Assembly: GCF_014193585.1 (NCBI RefSeq)
Contig: NZ_BLXY01000002.1
Location: 434,001 to 498,000, forward strand
DNA length: 64,000 bases
Source of the DNA: Geomonas paludis
GTDB lineage: Bacteria; Desulfobacterota; Desulfuromonadia; Geobacterales; Geobacteraceae
Direction of reading: 5' to 3'
The notes beneath the pieces were generated by a model. The model was given only the letters and a program-made list of their open reading frames with translations, searched no databases and had not been told where the DNA came from. A program made the position numbers and the translations under genes. Shown piece by piece: positions 55,002-63,238 of this stretch; the first letter of the stretch is position 1, and every line of letters begins with the position of its first letter.

Positions 55002-55219
55002 AGAAGGTGCGGCCGTGTCCGGCCGCTCCTTCTGGCGCTTTTGAATGTTCCGGCTGCCGGCCTGCCGGGACGGCAGCCGGGGAGACGGTGTCGTTAAGGA
55101 AGGCGGTTTTCGGGGGAGAGGCGGAGCTGGAGCTGAGGCGAAAGCGGAGACGGGAGCACGGAAACGGGCTGAGGCCGGGAAAGCGGCCCGAAGGGGTCGC
55201 CTTCGGGCGGCTTTGGCCC
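55002..55219. repeat. Structured duplicated element, copy 1
   Basis: A 218-bp GC-rich element with several hairpins: AGAAGG..CCTTCT enclosing GCGGCC/GGCCGC; CCGGCTGCCG/CGGCAGCCGG; and AAAGCGGCCCGAAGG pairing with CCTTCGGGCGGCTTT. Copy 2 is at 59623-59834. Both keep the stems while bases differ. The sequence also gives a spurious minus-strand frame (MGQSRPKATP). It may be a structured RNA or a mobile-element end region. The rest of the gap 54839-55284 shows no gene. Confidence 0.7.
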
Positions 55220-55284
55220 ATTTATGGCGCGGGGTATTCCGGGGGAGATTACTGCAGGCAGGACCCTACAGCCCTCTCGCTTTC

Positions 55285-55551
55285 TTAATCCTGGAAGAGA
55301 TCGTCGGCAAACTCAGCTGACATCGAGGCGGCCTCGTACAACCTGTCCAGCAGGTGTAGATATTCCGGCGACTGACGATGGTAGGACGTGCCTTGCCACC
55401 AGAGCGTCTGACTCCGCTGCCACGCTTCGTTTCTGGTCAGGCCCATGGCCTTCGCGTCCTTGCCGGACTCCACACCATCCAGGACAAAAGCCCGTGGGAT
55501 GAAGTTTGACAGCCTCGCGCCAATGCCCACCGTATAACCACCAACATCCAT
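55285..55551 (-). CDS. Hypothetical protein, possibly the frameshifted end of a longer gene
   Basis: An 88-residue frame: GARLSNFIPRAFVLDGVESG, NEAWQRSQTLWWQGTSYHRQ, then LLDRLYEAASMSAEFADDL. It looks genuinely coding. GAGGTGAATT precedes the ATG. Immediately upstream another frame (55552-55688) reads MDKDVRNYLQSDEIKRGVPA then ERIRRVYRETVVLYKRGILK and continues out of frame over this gene. Either two genes overlap by about 115 bp, or one gene carries a frameshift near 55550. No family recognised. Confidence 0.5.
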   Translation of the reverse strand: MDVGGYTVGIGARLSNFIPRAFVLDGVESGKDAKAMGLTRNEAWQRSQTLWWQGTSYHRQSPEYLHLLDRLYEAASMSAEFADDLFQD

Positions 55552-55712
55552 AATTCACCTCGTACCAGCTTGAGAATGCCCCTTTTGTACAAGACAACCG
55601 TCTCTCTGTAAACCCTTCTAATTCTTTCGGCAGGGACACCTCTTTTTATCTCGTCGGACTGCAAATAGTTCCTGACATCCTTATCCATCACATGATCGGA
55701 GTGCAGTGCATG

Positions 55713-55935
55713 CTGTTCCTGAACCTCTTCCCGGTGGGCCTTTTGCAGCTGAACGAGATCCTCACCAACTCGCTATTGACAGGGGCGGCAGCGGGAATTC
55801 TTCACCGATCCCACCGTGTGCGTCTTCGAGTGGCTGCACCTGCCGGGGGTCACCATGTTCATCATCGGGATCCTGCCGGTGGTTTACCTTGCCGTGCGCA
55901 TGTTCATGAACCGGAACCGTCCGCGTCTCATGTAG
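55713..55935 (+). pseudogene. Decayed C-terminus of a NorB-like heme-copper oxidase
   Basis: The frame NLFPVGLLQLNEILTNS is followed, after a one-base shift near 55780, by REFFTDPTVCVFEWLHLPG and TMFIIGILPVVYLAVRMFMN, then a stop at 55933. This matches the last helices of quinol-type nitric oxide reductase / NorB-like subunits. The first nine-tenths of the gene are missing and the frame is broken, so it is a relic. Confidence 0.6.
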
Positions 55936-55993
55936 GTAGTGCGGCAGTGTAGTGCCCCCACCGTGGGCGTTTAAGAACAGGCAAAAAATGAAA

Positions 55994-56113
55994 AAGGGCC
56001 TTGACCTGGTTCTCGGCGAGTCCGCGGGACAGGGCCATCTCACGGCCATGCGCCGAGAAGTCCCTTGCAGTCAGGGGCTGTTCCTTAGGGATACCGAACT
56101 TGCTCACTCGATT
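55994..56113 (-). pseudogene. Remnant of a MucR/Ros-family regulator
   Basis: The minus-strand frame reads RVSKFGIPKEQPLTARDFSA then HGREMALSRGLAENQVKA. It aligns with the C-terminal part of the intact MucR-type protein at 63414-63860 (NRFGIPHQQSLTAPNFSALR, then RDMALSRGLPDYLVKA). The zinc-finger half is absent. It lies tail to tail with the NorB-like relic. Confidence 0.75.
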
Positions 56114-56249
56114 AAAAAATAAGTTATTTACATTGATTACAGTTAACGCCGCATGTTAACCTGCGGCGTGCAAGTCATAAAAAAGACAAGTAAAGCGATC
56201 AACCTGCTCACGCTCGCGCCGCTAAACATTGGAATTGAAGGAGACTAAA

Positions 56250-57686
56250 ATGGAAGAAAAGAAGAATGCTTACGATTACTTAACCGGATCCCAAATTGCT
56301 AACGACATAGAAAAAACACAGATAAATAAATTTCATACCAAGGGCGGAACAGGATTTGCCGCCGAAGAAGCAAACGCTTTGAACGACCGACTCTGGGGCA
56401 GAACTGTCGATCAAGTCGGGACAGCCAACACCTTAAACGGGGCGGATAGAATAGTAGACGGCATACAAATTCAGACCAAGTATTTCGATACACCGAGCAG
56501 GACGGTTAATTCAGCATTTGACCTTGATGGGAACTTCAAATATCAAGGGCAATTACTGGAGGTTCCTAGCGACCAATACACCGACTGCATCGAGTTGATG
56601 CGCAATAAAATTAGCGAAGGAAAAGTTCAAGGGGTCATCGATCCGAACGATGCAGAAAATATTGTAAAAAAAGGGGATGTCTCTTACCGGCAGGCAAAAA
56701 ACATCGCAAAAGCTGGCAACATTAACAGTCTCATATATGATGCTCAAACACACTGTGTTTCGACGGGGTATGCGTTCGCCATTTCGTTCACCATCAACTT
56801 TGCCAAACTCAAATGGGCTGGGAAATCAACCGAAGACGCTATTAACGATTCAGTGTCATTGGCGTTTCAGTCTGGCGCTACATCATTTATTACTGGCATT
56901 GCAACCGCTCAAATTCTTCGCAGCAAAACTGCTGCAATTGGCGTGGTGACTTCAAGATGTGGTGTTAGAACCGTAGTACAGACTGATGCTGGGAAAAAAG
57001 TAGTTGAAAAAGTCGCTCAGGCCTCACTCGGAAAGGCTGTATATGGCGCTGCCGCAACTAACCACGTTGCAAAGTTGCTTCGGAGTAATGTTGTAACGTC
57101 CGTGGTAACGACTGCTGTTATCACTGCCCCCGATTTTTACAGGGCTGCATTTACAGGAAGCATCTCGTGGGCCCAATTTTCAAAAAATCTTGTGGTCAAT
57201 GGTGCTGGAGTTGCCGGTGGTGCAGGAGGATGGGTTGTTGGTGCGGCTGGAGGTGCCGCTGTCGGATCCTTCTTTCCAATAATTGGAACTGCCGTAGGCG
57301 GGGTCGTTGGCGGTTTGTTTGGAGCGTTTACTGGCGGTTCGGCAGCGACTCTCGCTTCTAAAGCCATTCTGGATGGCCTCATCGAGGATGACGCTAAAGA
57401 AATGATTAGAGTTCTACCTGACTGTCTTCAGCCACTAGCTTTTGATTTCTTGCTGTCAGAAGATGAGGTCAAAGCTTTTGCTGAAGATTTAAAAGATAGA
57501 ATAACCCCCGAGTTTCTCAGAGACATGTACCAGAGCACTGACCGCCGTAGGTTCGTTTACAATTCATTTGAGAATGCATGTGCAAGGATCATCGCGAAGC
57601 GGCCCCACATAACTCCTCCAGCAATTGACGCTGTCCAGACTATCCTGACCTTGAAAGAAGAAGAAGTCGAAGCTGCTATGGAGTGA
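56250..57686 (+). CDS. Putative nuclease with glycine-zipper membrane region
   Basis: A 478-residue protein. Near the N-terminus NGADRIVDGIQIQTKYF (residues 63-79) places Asp66/Asp70 before Gln75-x-Lys77, like the D...QxK active site of PD-(D/E)xK nucleases. The middle is helical. Residues about 325-385 form a Gly/Ala-rich hydrophobic zipper (AGVAGGAGGWVVGAAGGAAV, then GSFFPIIGTAVGGVVGGLFG), suited to membrane insertion. The C-terminus is charged and helical. Similar proteins are known only as hypotheticals to me. AAGGAG precedes ATG 56250. No partner gene is close, and the gene is AT-richer than the core. Confidence 0.7.
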   Translation: MEEKKNAYDYLTGSQIANDIEKTQINKFHTKGGTGFAAEEANALNDRLWGRTVDQVGTANTLNGADRIVDGIQIQTKYFDTPSRTVNSAFDLDGNFKYQGQLLEVPSDQYTDCIELMRNKISEGKVQGVIDPNDAENIVKKGDVSYRQAKNIAKAGNINSLIYDAQTHCVSTGYAFAISFTINFAKLKWAGKSTEDAINDSVSLAFQSGATSFITGIATAQILRSKTAAIGVVTSRCGVRTVVQTDAGKKVVEKVAQASLGKAVYGAAATNHVAKLLRSNVVTSVVTTAVITAPDFYRAAFTGSISWAQFSKNLVVNGAGVAGGAGGWVVGAAGGAAVGSFFPIIGTAVGGVVGGLFGAFTGGSAATLASKAILDGLIEDDAKEMIRVLPDCLQPLAFDFLLSEDEVKAFAEDLKDRITPEFLRDMYQSTDRRRFVYNSFENACARIIAKRPHITPPAIDAVQTILTLKEEEVEAAME

Positions 57687-57878
57687 TACTTTCAGCACGC
57701 CGCCTCTCCCTGAGTTGGCGGAGGAGCCTCATAGCCACATGACCTTACTTTAAACACTTGTGTGACATGGTCCGGGTTGTCTACCGGCAAAGGTTCTTGT
57801 ACCCGTCGTTACCAAACATTCATTTAACCAACTTCGAAATTGTCCAACTTGCTCTTATAAGCTTCGGAGGCACGAAAA
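57687..57878. other. Spacer between the glycine-zipper and NYN genes
   Basis: 192 bp without a gene. It contains no obvious terminator hairpin; the two flanking genes run the same way. Confidence 0.3.
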
Positions 57879-58964
57879 ATGCTCTTTATCTTAGATGGGA
57901 CAAATATAGGTTTCTGGAAGAATGATGGCACCTTTACTATGAGGGGCATAATCCAAATAGCACTGGAACTTATCGAGCGAGGGCATACAGTGTACTGTTT
58001 TTATGACGCGAGTACACCATACAAATTTGATAAACACCATGTCGATTACGAAACTGAACGTAGATTATTGGACGATTCATTAAAGCTGACAAGGATATTT
58101 TCCAAGTGTCCAGCCAATGAACAGGCTGATGATTATATCATTAGACATGCCAACGACGATCCATCTTCGGTAATAATCACAAGTGACGTCTACAAAGACC
58201 AAAAATTCAAAGATTATACATGGCTCAAAGAGCCTAATAGATACTGTAGAGGAAAGGTATTTGCCGGCAAACTTTCTATCCCTAGTCTTGATTACCATAA
58301 TGACTTAAAAGATTTTTCCACGTTGCAAAATGAGTTTGACGCACTTTTTCGGACAGAGCAGGCTCAAAAGGACGAGCAGGCCAAAAAGGACGAGCAGGCT
58401 AAAAAGGATGAGCAGGCTAAAAAGGATGAGCAGGCTAAAAAAGATGAGCAAGCCGAAAAAGGCGGGCAGGCTAAAACATATCCAAAAGATTCAGACGTGG
58501 ATCTTGATGCACGATCTTTAAATAAGCAGGGCGTTGGAAGTCTGATAATACCCACGCTTTGTTTGGTAGTATTAGCCTTTGTCATAAGCAACTCTTCCAA
58601 TTTCTTCAATACTCAAAAGCAGTCAACTGAGACTGATAAGGTGAACTCAGAGCCTCCCCCAGCAGTTCCAGCAAAAGCATCACAGCCTGAGGCGAGAAAG
58701 GATGTTAAAAAGAAATTGCATAGAGGCACAGATAGGGCAAACACTGAGATGACGAGAGACGTCACGTTCTCTCTATCCTCACCGGAAGAAATTGGGCATT
58801 TTGAAGTGTGGTCGTTTAAAAATGGGAAAAGGAAAAAGTACGCGATCGAAAGTAGCCATCAGTTAAATGACACCCTCTATGTCACCCTCGCGATGGACGT
58901 ACCTGCAGACACTAAATTTATCCTCAAATGCGAGCGCCCCCCGACAAACGCCACCGTTAGGTAG
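57879..58964 (+). CDS. NYN/PIN-type ribonuclease domain protein with tandem repeat and membrane anchor
   Basis: A 361-residue protein. Residues 1 to about 150 look like a NYN (Zc3h12a-like) nuclease: FILDGTNIGFW with the first Asp, QADDYIIRHA with a further acidic pair, and VIITSDVYKDQKF. Residues about 162-205 are a hydrophilic linker of KKDEQA units. A membrane helix follows (about 215-235, GSLIIPTLCLVVLAFVISNS), then a Pro/Lys linker and a small C-terminal beta domain (about 285-361). GGAGG precedes the ATG. RNA cleavage is inferred from the domain; its target is unknown. Confidence 0.75.
   Translation: MLFILDGTNIGFWKNDGTFTMRGIIQIALELIERGHTVYCFYDASTPYKFDKHHVDYETERRLLDDSLKLTRIFSKCPANEQADDYIIRHANDDPSSVIITSDVYKDQKFKDYTWLKEPNRYCRGKVFAGKLSIPSLDYHNDLKDFSTLQNEFDALFRTEQAQKDEQAKKDEQAKKDEQAKKDEQAKKDEQAEKGGQAKTYPKDSDVDLDARSLNKQGVGSLIIPTLCLVVLAFVISNSSNFFNTQKQSTETDKVNSEPPPAVPAKASQPEARKDVKKKLHRGTDRANTEMTRDVTFSLSSPEEIGHFEVWSFKNGKRKKYAIESSHQLNDTLYVTLAMDVPADTKFILKCERPPTNATVR
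58364..58477 (+). repeat. 18-bp tandem repeat inside the NYN gene
   Basis: About six units of CAGGCTAAAAAGGATGAG, mostly third-base differences, encoding KDEQAK. The period of 18 keeps the frame, so copy number could change without breaking the protein. Confidence 0.85.
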
Positions 58965-59096
58965 ATTTCATTTGGTTAGGGCACACGATGTGACTTTCGC
59001 CGTGGGCTCTGGGCAGCGGCCACCGAGCATCTGACATTTCCTTGAGGGTACGGGGGCGTTGCGGGGGGAACCCCGCAGAGGGGGTAGCGGAAAACG

Positions 59097-59465
59097 TCAG
59101 GGGCGCCTGGCCCCTGGCGTTTGCAGCGAGGGGGAGACCTCCCCCAAAAACGGCGTAGTGTCAGCGATCAAGACATGCTCGGCTGCCTGAGCCCGAACCT
59201 GGGTAAACAACGCATCTACGAGCCGTACTATCTCCCAACATGCGTCTTCGGATTGACGATACGCGATAAACACCTGCACCAGTTGCTGAAGGTCCTCAAA
59301 AGGAGCAGTGTCCTGAACTCCCCCCCATGCACTGTCATCTTTCAGCAACTCTACCCTTAGCTTAAGCAATTTCACCTCAAGCTCGAGTTGTTGTCGCATG
59401 TGAGGTAAAGCAGTAACTCGCAGGGCGTAGAGGCAGTCATTCACAATGCAATATCTCGCGTCCAT
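59097..59465 (-). CDS. Hypothetical protein of the island
   Basis: A 122-residue helical protein: MDARYCIVNDCLYALRVTAL, then LELEVKLLKLRVELLKDDSA and LVQVFIAYRQSEDACWEIVR. No family recognised. GAGGGG precedes the ATG. The region downstream of its stop (59041-59110) contains GC-rich inverted repeats (GCGGGGGGAACCCCGC; GGGGCGCCTGGCCCC), which could act as a terminator without a T-run. Confidence 0.6.
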   Translation of the reverse strand: MDARYCIVNDCLYALRVTALPHMRQQLELEVKLLKLRVELLKDDSAWGGVQDTAPFEDLQQLVQVFIAYRQSEDACWEIVRLVDALFTQVRAQAAEHVLIADTTPFLGEVSPSLQTPGARRP

Positions 59466-59622
59466 TTAACCCCTCACTCTCATTTCATGAGGCAACGGTG
59501 CCAGCGGCACGCACACCATAACGTATACAACCTCCAATGTAAACATTTCTAATTTGTTACCATCATCCTTTCAGCCTGAGTTCTGCCCCGTATCTCTCGC
59601 GCTGTGGGGTGGCAGGTTTGCC

Positions 59623-59834
59623 TGAAGGTGCGGCCATTCGGCCGCTCCTTCAGGCGCTTTTAGTTTTCCGGCTGCCTGCCGGAACGGCAGGCGGGGAGAC
59701 GGTGCTGAGGGGGAAGCCGGTTTTCGGGGGAGCGGCGCAGCTGGAGCGGATGCGAAAGCGGAGGCGGGAGCACGGAAACGGGCTGAGGCCGGGAAAGCGG
59801 CACGAAGGGGTCTCCTTCGGGGGGCTTTGGCCCA
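59623..59834. repeat. Structured duplicated element, copy 2
   Basis: A 212-bp counterpart of 55002-55219. Stem 1 is TGAAGG..CCTTCA around GCGGCC/GGCCGC: its outer pair is T-A where copy 1 has A-T. Stem 2 is GCCTGCCG/CGGCAGGC. The CGGAAACGGGCTGAGGCCGG block is identical in both copies. Confidence 0.7.
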
Positions 59835-60403
59835 TGGTTCGGGCCGCAGGCCCCGCCGTCGAAGCTGCCCAAGTTCCAATGAGTCGACAGCTTACCGTCG
59901 ACGCAGCATATTGTAAGCCTTGGTAAGAAGATTGCTGGTTTCTACGTAGTTTTCCCTGGTTTCGCAAAGGAAGCGGCGCAAAGCCGCGGCAAAATACATG
60001 CGTAAATTAAGGGCCGAAGGTCCTCCACCGTCGATTGCTCGGATGGGTTGAGTTGAACGCCGGTCGCCAACGTTCGGCGTTGCGCCGAGAAGTTCTTTGC
60101 TTTCTTGGGGACGTACAACTCACACCTTATCCACAGCTGCCGCATCAGGAAAAGTCTGTAGCGATTGCGCCTTTGAAGCGCTATCCGCTTCTGGTATTTC
60201 TCCCATCACCGAGAAAATATGAGGCCAATTACCCCAGCAGAGCACGGTTACCGGCCCAGACCTTGAGCCACGCCGGCTCCAATGGAGGGTTGACAATTTA
60301 TTTAACTTTACTAAACCTTCCTCTGAAATCGTTCGCCGTCTGTCGTCGAAAGTAGCGCCCACAAGAGTTTCTGTGGCATCCGCAGGAAAAGGAGGTGGAG
60401 AAC
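59835..60403. other. Region with a coding-like relic, no firm gene
   Basis: On the minus strand a frame open from 60119 to a stop at 59892 ends MYFAAALRRFLCETRENYVE, then TSNLLTKAYNMLRRR. It has no start with a ribosome site. Just beside it, GTCGACAGCTTACCGTCGAC forms a palindrome. The rest of the 569 bp shows no gene. Confidence 0.3.
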
Positions 60404-60583
60404 ATGGAACGAGATCCTATGTATGAGGCAATTTCCAGGATGAAATTCGGCATGACCGTCACCGAGGCTAGAAAGAAAAAAATCTGCATAAAGTGCAGAG
60501 AAACAGTCGATTCACTCCTCGAGGAATATGAAATACATGCTTTATGCAGTGACTGTTCAAAAAAAGCCGGTTCCTATGTCTAA
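60404..60583 (+). CDS. Small zinc-ribbon-like protein
   Basis: A 59-residue protein: helical MERDPMYEAISRMKFGMTVT, then CIKC and, 24 residues on, CSDC. Two CxxC pairs suggest a zinc ribbon. AAGGAGG stands 8 bases before ATG 60404. It is followed by a second Cys-rich mini-protein and a sensor kinase on the same strand. No function is known. Confidence 0.7.
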   Translation: MERDPMYEAISRMKFGMTVTEARKKKICIKCRETVDSLLEEYEIHALCSDCSKKAGSYV

Positions 60584-60622
60584 CTTGGCTGGAAAGGATC
60601 TACTCCCAGAGGAGGTCTTTAC

Positions 60623-60841
60623 ATGGCACGCTGCCCCCATTTCGACTCATGCCTGATCCATGACGAAAAGGCGACTACCTCACCTGAGGCGACTGATTTC
60701 CTACGCGGCCACTTCTGCAACGATAATTTCACCAAGTGCAGGTTTTATACAACTGCAGCTGAAATTTGTGAAAAGGTACCTGGTGACGCGGTTTGCTTGC
60801 CCTGCGGGGTAATGCTGTGGCTTATGTCTGGCAGGATGTGA
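60623..60841 (+). CDS. Small Cys-rich protein upstream of the sensor kinase
   Basis: A 72-residue protein with CPHFDSC, FCNDNFTKC and CLPC motifs, i.e. six Cys and several His, which fits metal binding. AGAGGAGG precedes the ATG. It lies 39 bp after the zinc-ribbon-like gene. The following kinase frame is open from within this gene, so translation of the two may be linked. Confidence 0.68.
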   Translation: MARCPHFDSCLIHDEKATTSPEATDFLRGHFCNDNFTKCRFYTTAAEICEKVPGDAVCLPCGVMLWLMSGRM

Positions 60842-61035
60842 GGAAACGGGTAGTTCTGCCCTCAGCGTGCCGCAGATCCGGCCAACCAACCAGGAGAGTG
60901 ATCATTTCCGCCGTCAGGATGCACGATCCGATTACCGTCACCAGGACGGCGGACGCTGCTCTCAGCGGAGATCTGCAGGCCCAGCGCCGTTTTCGGCTAG
61001 TCGCCTTGATAGCGGAGCACTTCAGGGAGGCCCCA

Positions 61036-62859
61036 TTGTCAAAACCAAAGAGGTCGAGGCGCAGAAACGACAACAGGGCTTTGTCCTTCAGTGAAGCGCG
61101 TTACCGGGCGCTATTCGAACAGAACCCGACCATGATCGTAACCCTGGATGCAGAGTTGAGGATGTTGTCCGTCAACCCTTCTTGTGCATCCCAACTGGGT
61201 TATCGTGTTGACGAGATGAAGAGACAATCGGTCTTGATGCTGTTTCCGCAATACGAGCACGCTGCCGTGATCGATCAGTTGCAAAAGTGTCTTGAGAACC
61301 CGGATCAGGTGTATCATTGGCAGTTCCATAAGGTACGTAAAAACGGGGATCGACTGTGGGTGGAGGAAACGGCGCAGGCGGTGCATGATCTCGAGGGCGC
61401 GCTCAACCTTTTAGTGGTCTGTCAGGACATCACGGAACGCAAGCGAGCGGAGGAGGAACGCGAACAGTTGTTGCTTCAACTTGAAGCCGTTCTGGATAAC
61501 ATCAATGAAGGAGTGATGATCTCCGACCTGGAAGGCAACGTTTTGAACATGAACAAAGAAGCCTTGGCCATGCACGGCTACGAAGGCTCTGGAAATTTTC
61601 GCAGGCAACTGTCGGAGTATCAGGATGTGTTCGAAGTGACCGACTTCGCAGGAGTCCCTGTCCCGTTAGAGCAGTGGCCCCTGGCTCGTGCGCTTCGCGG
61701 AGAACGGTTCATCGATTACGAAATTTGTGTGCGACGCAAGGACACGGGTAAATTCCTGGTAGGGAGCTACTCCGGCGCGCCTGTACCCAACAAATCAGGG
61801 GAAATCATCCTCTCTGTCGTGACCATGCGGGACATCTCGGAACTGAAACGCGCACGTGAGGAACTGCAGCGGGACAAGGTGTGGCTGGAGCAGAAAGTCG
61901 AGGAGCGGACGGCGGACCTGCGCGACACGATCGCGTCTTTGAGAGATGAAGTGAACGAGCGAATCCGCGTCCAACGAGCGCTGGAGGCAGAAACTGGTGA
62001 GCGGTACCGGATGGAGCAGGAACTGCGAGAGAAGGAACTTTTGCTTTTGCAGCAAAGCCGTCTGGCAGCCATGGGAGAAATGATCGGCAACATAGCCCAT
62101 CAGTGGCGTCAGCCGCTCAATATATTGGGGCTGCTGGCCCAAGATCTGGCCATGACCCACAAAAGCGGCAATTTTACCATCGAGTACCTTGATGGCACCA
62201 CGAAGAAGATGCTGGAAACGATAAACCACATGTCGAGAACCATCGACGACTTCAGGAACTTCTTTGTCGCCGGCAAGCAAAAAGTGGATTTCTCGATAGC
62301 CGAGGTCGTTCAACAAACCCTTTCCCTTTTAGAGGTCAGCCTGAGCAACCTGCAGATAAGGACCACCCTGGTATCGGACTGTGACGCTGTGGTAAACGGA
62401 TACCCCAGCGAGTATGCTCAGGTTCTTCTGAACATACTCGGCAACGCCAAGGATGCACTTGTGGCAAGACATGTGGCGGACCCGACGATCCGGATAGAGA
62501 TCGGCAAGGAAGGTGACTTGAGCGTGGTGACCATCACCGATAATGCAGGCGGAATCCCTGACGAGATATTCGACAAGATATTCGATCCCTACTTCACCAC
62601 GAAAGGCCCGGACCGCGGGACGGGTGTGGGTCTGTACATGTCAAGAACCATCATTGAGAGGAACATGGGCGGGTCACTGACGGTCCAAAACGTTGCCGGC
62701 GGTGCGCAGTTTCGCATCGCGGTTCAATGCAGGCCGGTTGAGGTACAAGTCGATGCAACTTCCACCGGGGTTGAAGCACTAGGCGCCGAAGGGGATCACG
62801 TTCGGACGGATGGACTTCCCATGCTGTTCGCGGGGGTGTGGGAGAGACATGAGTCCTAA
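61036..62859 (+). CDS. PAS-domain sensor histidine kinase
   Basis: A 607-residue soluble kinase (no membrane helix). PAS1 at about 20-135 (RYRALFEQNPTMIVTLDAEL), PAS2 at about 145-270, a coiled coil (REELQRDKVWLEQKVEERTA), a dimerisation domain with phospho-His in IAHQWRQPLN, and an ATPase domain with N-box NILGNAKDAL, DNAGGIP and GTGVGLYMS. The start is uncertain: TTG 61036 has AGGGAGG 5 bases upstream; ATG 60919, GTG 60898 and 60793 are in the same open frame. No response regulator is adjacent. Confidence 0.85.
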   Translation: MSKPKRSRRRNDNRALSFSEARYRALFEQNPTMIVTLDAELRMLSVNPSCASQLGYRVDEMKRQSVLMLFPQYEHAAVIDQLQKCLENPDQVYHWQFHKVRKNGDRLWVEETAQAVHDLEGALNLLVVCQDITERKRAEEEREQLLLQLEAVLDNINEGVMISDLEGNVLNMNKEALAMHGYEGSGNFRRQLSEYQDVFEVTDFAGVPVPLEQWPLARALRGERFIDYEICVRRKDTGKFLVGSYSGAPVPNKSGEIILSVVTMRDISELKRAREELQRDKVWLEQKVEERTADLRDTIASLRDEVNERIRVQRALEAETGERYRMEQELREKELLLLQQSRLAAMGEMIGNIAHQWRQPLNILGLLAQDLAMTHKSGNFTIEYLDGTTKKMLETINHMSRTIDDFRNFFVAGKQKVDFSIAEVVQQTLSLLEVSLSNLQIRTTLVSDCDAVVNGYPSEYAQVLLNILGNAKDALVARHVADPTIRIEIGKEGDLSVVTITDNAGGIPDEIFDKIFDPYFTTKGPDRGTGVGLYMSRTIIERNMGGSLTVQNVAGGAQFRIAVQCRPVEVQVDATSTGVEALGAEGDHVRTDGLPMLFAGVWERHES

Positions 62860-62872
62860 CATGTCGGGCTTA

Positions 62873-63238
62873 TCAATTCAACTCACTCAGCAGCATTTTT
62901 TCCTCTTCTAGTTTCGATTGTGATTCCTCTGTGCTGTCATGTGCATCGGCAGCTGCAGTGATCTGAATCAAATCGTCCATACAGGCATTTTCAAGCCGCT
63001 CTGCATCAGCCGCCTCATCAGCTGCATCACGTGCCTCTACAGCTGGACTCTTTGCATCTTCCATCTGCGACCGGATTTCCGCTAGCCGATCATCGCCACG
63101 ATCCGAGGTGCGGGCCTGTGCCACATGAACTGGATCTGTCCGTGCAGGAGGGATAGTGCTGCCACTGTTTTCCAGCCCGTATCCTATACCTATGGAAGCA
63201 ACAGCGATTATAGCTATCATGATAAGCGGCTTTTGCAT
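62873..63238 (-). CDS. Hypothetical exported or membrane-anchored protein
   Basis: A 121-residue protein with an N-terminal hydrophobic segment (PLIMIAIIAVASIGIGYG) and an acidic helical body rich in Asp, Glu and Ala (AVEARDAADEAADAERLENA). ATG 63238 has GAGG 6 bases upstream; ATG 63244 is too close to it. It is convergent with the sensor kinase. No family recognised. Confidence 0.6.
   Translation of the reverse strand: MQKPLIMIAIIAVASIGIGYGLENSGSTIPPARTDPVHVAQARTSDRGDDRLAEIRSQMEDAKSPAVEARDAADEAADAERLENACMDDLIQITAAADAHDSTEESQSKLEEEKMLLSELN

Noticed and set aside
54976-55221. Minus-strand frame MGQSRPKATP... and its relative at 59650-59967 (MGQSPPKETP...) as a conserved protein pair
   Set aside because: Both lie on the structured duplicated element. 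Their likeness follows from DNA conservation; composition is Pro/Ser/Arg-rich, no ribosome site is present, and stem-preserving changes explain the pattern better.
58364-58477. Tandem 18-bp repeats as a CRISPR array
   Set aside because: Units are directly adjacent without spacers, in frame within a coding region, and no cas genes are present.
60120-60362. Minus-strand 80-codon frame VGATFDDRRRTISEEGLVKL
   Set aside because: GTG start without ribosome site, no recognised family and no conserved context; coding status cannot be supported.
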